Below, one piece after another: positions 6,737-7,971 of a stretch of 7,971 bases of DNA (its first letter is position 1; each line of letters begins with the position of its first letter). The notes beneath the pieces are model-generated. The model saw nothing but the letters and a program-made list of their open reading frames with translations, was not told the origin of the DNA and ran no database searches. The position numbers and the translations under genes were made by a program. The stretch covers positions 1 through 7,971 of the forward strand of contig JANYBR010000430.1 of assembly GCA_025360685.1 (NCBI GenBank), written 5' to 3'. This DNA comes from Pseudomonadota bacterium. Lineage in GTDB: Bacteria; Pseudomonadota; Alphaproteobacteria; Micropepsales; Micropepsaceae.

Positions 6737-7099
6737 ATGGGCACCCGACTTTTCGTTTTGATGCTAGTGATCATGTCACTCGCATTCGGCGTCTTCTTGC
6801 TGGATGCACGAAATCGCGCATTTGTTTTTGGTTCAGCTGGCTATATGACCAGCGGCACGCGATATGGCATAACCGTCGGCGACGCGCGAGAAAAGGCTGG
6901 CCTGATGCTTGCGCCATTTGGATTCTTCCTGGGCGAGTCCAAACATGGGGGCGAGTGCATGACGCACGATCACCCGAGAGATCAACAGATTGATGTTTAC
7001 TATGACGATTCATGGCGTCATGGCATCGCCTGTGTCATTTCTGCGAAAGATCGGATAGTCGCGATTGAGTCTGGCTACGCCAGTTTTCCTACTTTCTAG
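6737..7099 (+). CDS. Small membrane-anchored hypothetical protein
   Basis: Predicted 120-residue protein, not assigned to a named family. ATG at 6737 is chosen over 6710 because GGGAG (6726-6730) lies 6 bases upstream and the protein then starts directly with a signal-anchor. Residues 4-22 (RLFVLMLVIMSLAFGVFLL) form one hydrophobic segment with no clear cleavage site. The rest is a small soluble domain, presumably periplasmic, with a YGITVGDAREKA segment (43-54), two cysteines (in GGECMTH and IACVIS), a D-x-SWRHGIACVIS block and a final IVAIESGY strand. From memory, this D-SWR-G-C pattern recurs in Hyphomicrobiales hypothetical proteins, where the cysteines may pair. The frame is unbroken although IS remnants lie on both sides; its stop is 8 bases before the 120-base inverted-repeat element. 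Function unknown. Confidence 0.65.
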   Translation: MGTRLFVLMLVIMSLAFGVFLLDARNRAFVFGSAGYMTSGTRYGITVGDAREKAGLMLAPFGFFLGESKHGGECMTHDHPRDQQIDVYYDDSWRHGIACVISAKDRIVAIESGYASFPTF

Positions 7100-7107
7100 T
7101 ACCGACA

Positions 7108-7227
7108 GGTGCTGTCAGGTTAAGTGACTCTGGGTTGAGTTTTGTGAACAAGCGACCCCTCATCCTGTTGAAATGATTTGCTCCATTTTCGCGCCTAGGT
7201 TGCGCGCTGAGTTAACCTGACAACACC
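7108..7227. mobile_element. 120-base inverted-repeat mini-element with IS6-like ends
   Basis: The ends GGTGCTGTCAGGTTAAGTG (7108-7126) and the reverse complement at 7209-7227 match at 16 of 19 positions. The GG..(C/T)TGTCAGG form resembles IS6-family terminal repeats. The ~82-base interior has no gene. Flanks (TACCGACA left, ACTGAGGG right) show no 8-base target duplication. The IS30 transposase reading begins right after the right end, so the element sits at a recombination or insertion joint. Confidence 0.6.
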
Positions 7228-7574
7228 ACTGAGGGTTATCCGCGCTCACCAAGCAGGCCAAGAAGCTGCCGAACAAGCTACACAAATCCCTGACCTAGGA
7301 CCGGGGCAATGAGCTTGCGGATCATCGGCGATTCACTTTGGCGACCGACGTCGCGGTGTACTTTTGCGATCCGAAAAGCCCCTGGCAGCGCGGCCCCAAC
7401 GAGAACACCGATGGCCTACTCAGGCAGTACTTCCCCAAAGGGACAGACCTGTCGGTCCACTCCCAATCACACCTGAACAAAGTGGCGCGCCAACTCAACG
7501 AGCGGCCGCGCGAGACCTTGGCATTCCAAGCCCCGGCCGATAAATTCAACGCCTGTGTTGAGTCGATCGGTTGA
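7228..7574 (+). pseudogene. IS30-family transposase, C-terminal fragment, broken
   Basis: The frame reads TKQAKKLPNKLHKSLT, a TAG stop at 7296-7298 where the family has Trp (SLTWDRG), then DRGNELADH, VYFCDPKSPWQRGPNENT, LLRQYFPKGTDLSVHS, HLNKVARQLNERPRETL and a natural stop at 7572-7574. This is the C-terminal DDE catalytic part of IS30 transposases, with the second Asp (in CDPKSPWQRG or just before) and the Glu in NENT retained. Upstream, the VIRA codons (7235-7246) are in a different frame from the following TKQAKK, which fits loss of a CT dinucleotide near 7246. The N-terminal ~250 residues are absent at this site. It is not active. A TTG at 7338 opens a 78-codon sub-frame, which is unlikely to be used. 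Confidence 0.88.
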
Positions 7575-7971
7575 GCGAGCAACCCGAAGCGGACATTCAG
7601 CTCCACGCTGGCAAGTCACCAAAATCGACGTCCCCTGTGACGTCGCCTCGTCGATCTGTCGACGCAGCGGACGATCTACTACGGTGTCGGTCCTTTCCAT
7701 GCCCCTTCCGAGTCATTTTCTAACAGTTCGCGTGATGCAAAAAGTGCCAGTCGCGTTGGCGGTGCTGGTGGCGCAGAGCACGACATGTACTGACATGAGC
7801 CACGCAATGTTGGACTTTGCGGAGGTGGTGCAGTCGGCGGTGTCGAAGCTCGTTGGCTAAGAAGTAGCTGTCCTAGGCAGGATGTTCCTTTTCACCTATC
7901 GGTTCGATCGGCCCAACTGGTGGGACCTTTCCTGCACCTCAATATTGTTGTTCAGCGAAATCGCGATCGCT
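7575..7971. other. Gene-free right end of the window
   Basis: No matching IS30 right end is seen after the transposase stop. A copy of the AGCGGACATT motif begins 13 bases on. A plus frame continues to 7860, but its product is low-complexity in the first half and unrecognised in the second (a sub-frame starting MQKVPVALAVLVAQ at 7736). A CGACGT/ACGTCG hairpin (7626-7631 with 7640-7645) lies in a CGACG-rich patch. No gene is supportable here. Confidence 0.4.
7588..7597 (+). repeat. Copy of the AGCGGACATT motif
   Basis: Exact AGCGGACATT, identical to 147-156 and 2347-2356. It begins 13 bases after the stop of the IS30 transposase remnant, where the IS right end would be expected. Confidence 0.5.

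Noticed and set aside
7626..7645. CGACGT/ACGTCG hairpin as terminator
   Set aside because: Six-pair stem without a T-tract and no gene directly upstream; likely chance in a CGACG-rich patch.
7555..7860. 101-codon plus frame after the IS30 remnant
   Set aside because: Starts inside the transposase remnant in another frame, runs through a repeat motif, and has no recognised domain or ribosome-binding site.

Overview
The window reads as chromosomal DNA of an alphaproteobacterium, most likely of the order Hyphomicrobiales (Bradyrhizobium/Rhodopseudomonas-like). This rests on the style of its outer-membrane proteins, the TPR-sulfotransferase, the rhizobial-type IS30 and IS6 transposase remnants, and a dispersed AGCGGACATT intergenic motif typical of such genomes. 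No rRNA, tRNA, CRISPR array or replication origin is visible.

Positions 1-2130: a plus-strand pair encodes an exported outer-membrane beta-barrel of the MetA-like 'transporter' type (351-1157) and, 88 bases on, an exported alanine-rich coiled-coil protein (1246-2052). A rho-independent terminator (2106-2130) closes the unit. The 350-base leader has no convincing gene but holds a palindromic repeat.

Positions 2131-3119: a gene-poor stretch with a 186-base inverted-repeat element (2168-2353). On the minus strand lie the C-terminal remnant of a class I SAM-dependent methyltransferase (2481-2801) and a short uncertain open frame (2836-2964).

Positions 3120-3911: a monocistronic Omp25/OmpA-like beta-barrel protein with a clear ribosome-binding site and a strong terminator.

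Positions 4002-5831: a minus-strand 609-residue protein with N-terminal TPR repeats and a C-terminal PAPS-dependent sulfotransferase domain, convergent with the preceding porin-like gene.

Positions 5832-7971: a degraded mobile-element zone. It holds a possible IS30 5' remnant, a doubly truncated IS6-family transposase fragment, an apparently intact small membrane-anchored protein (6737-7099), a 120-base inverted-repeat mini-element with IS6-like ends, and the 3' part of an IS30 transposase with a nonsense codon and a likely frameshift. The order suggests an old IS30 copy broken up by IS6-type insertions with the small gene caught between them. The last 400 bases hold no recognisable gene.

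I see no clearly new defence or biosynthetic system. The most original items are the barrel/coiled-coil pair, the TPR-sulfotransferase with unknown acceptor, the orphan small membrane protein, and the two short inverted-repeat elements.
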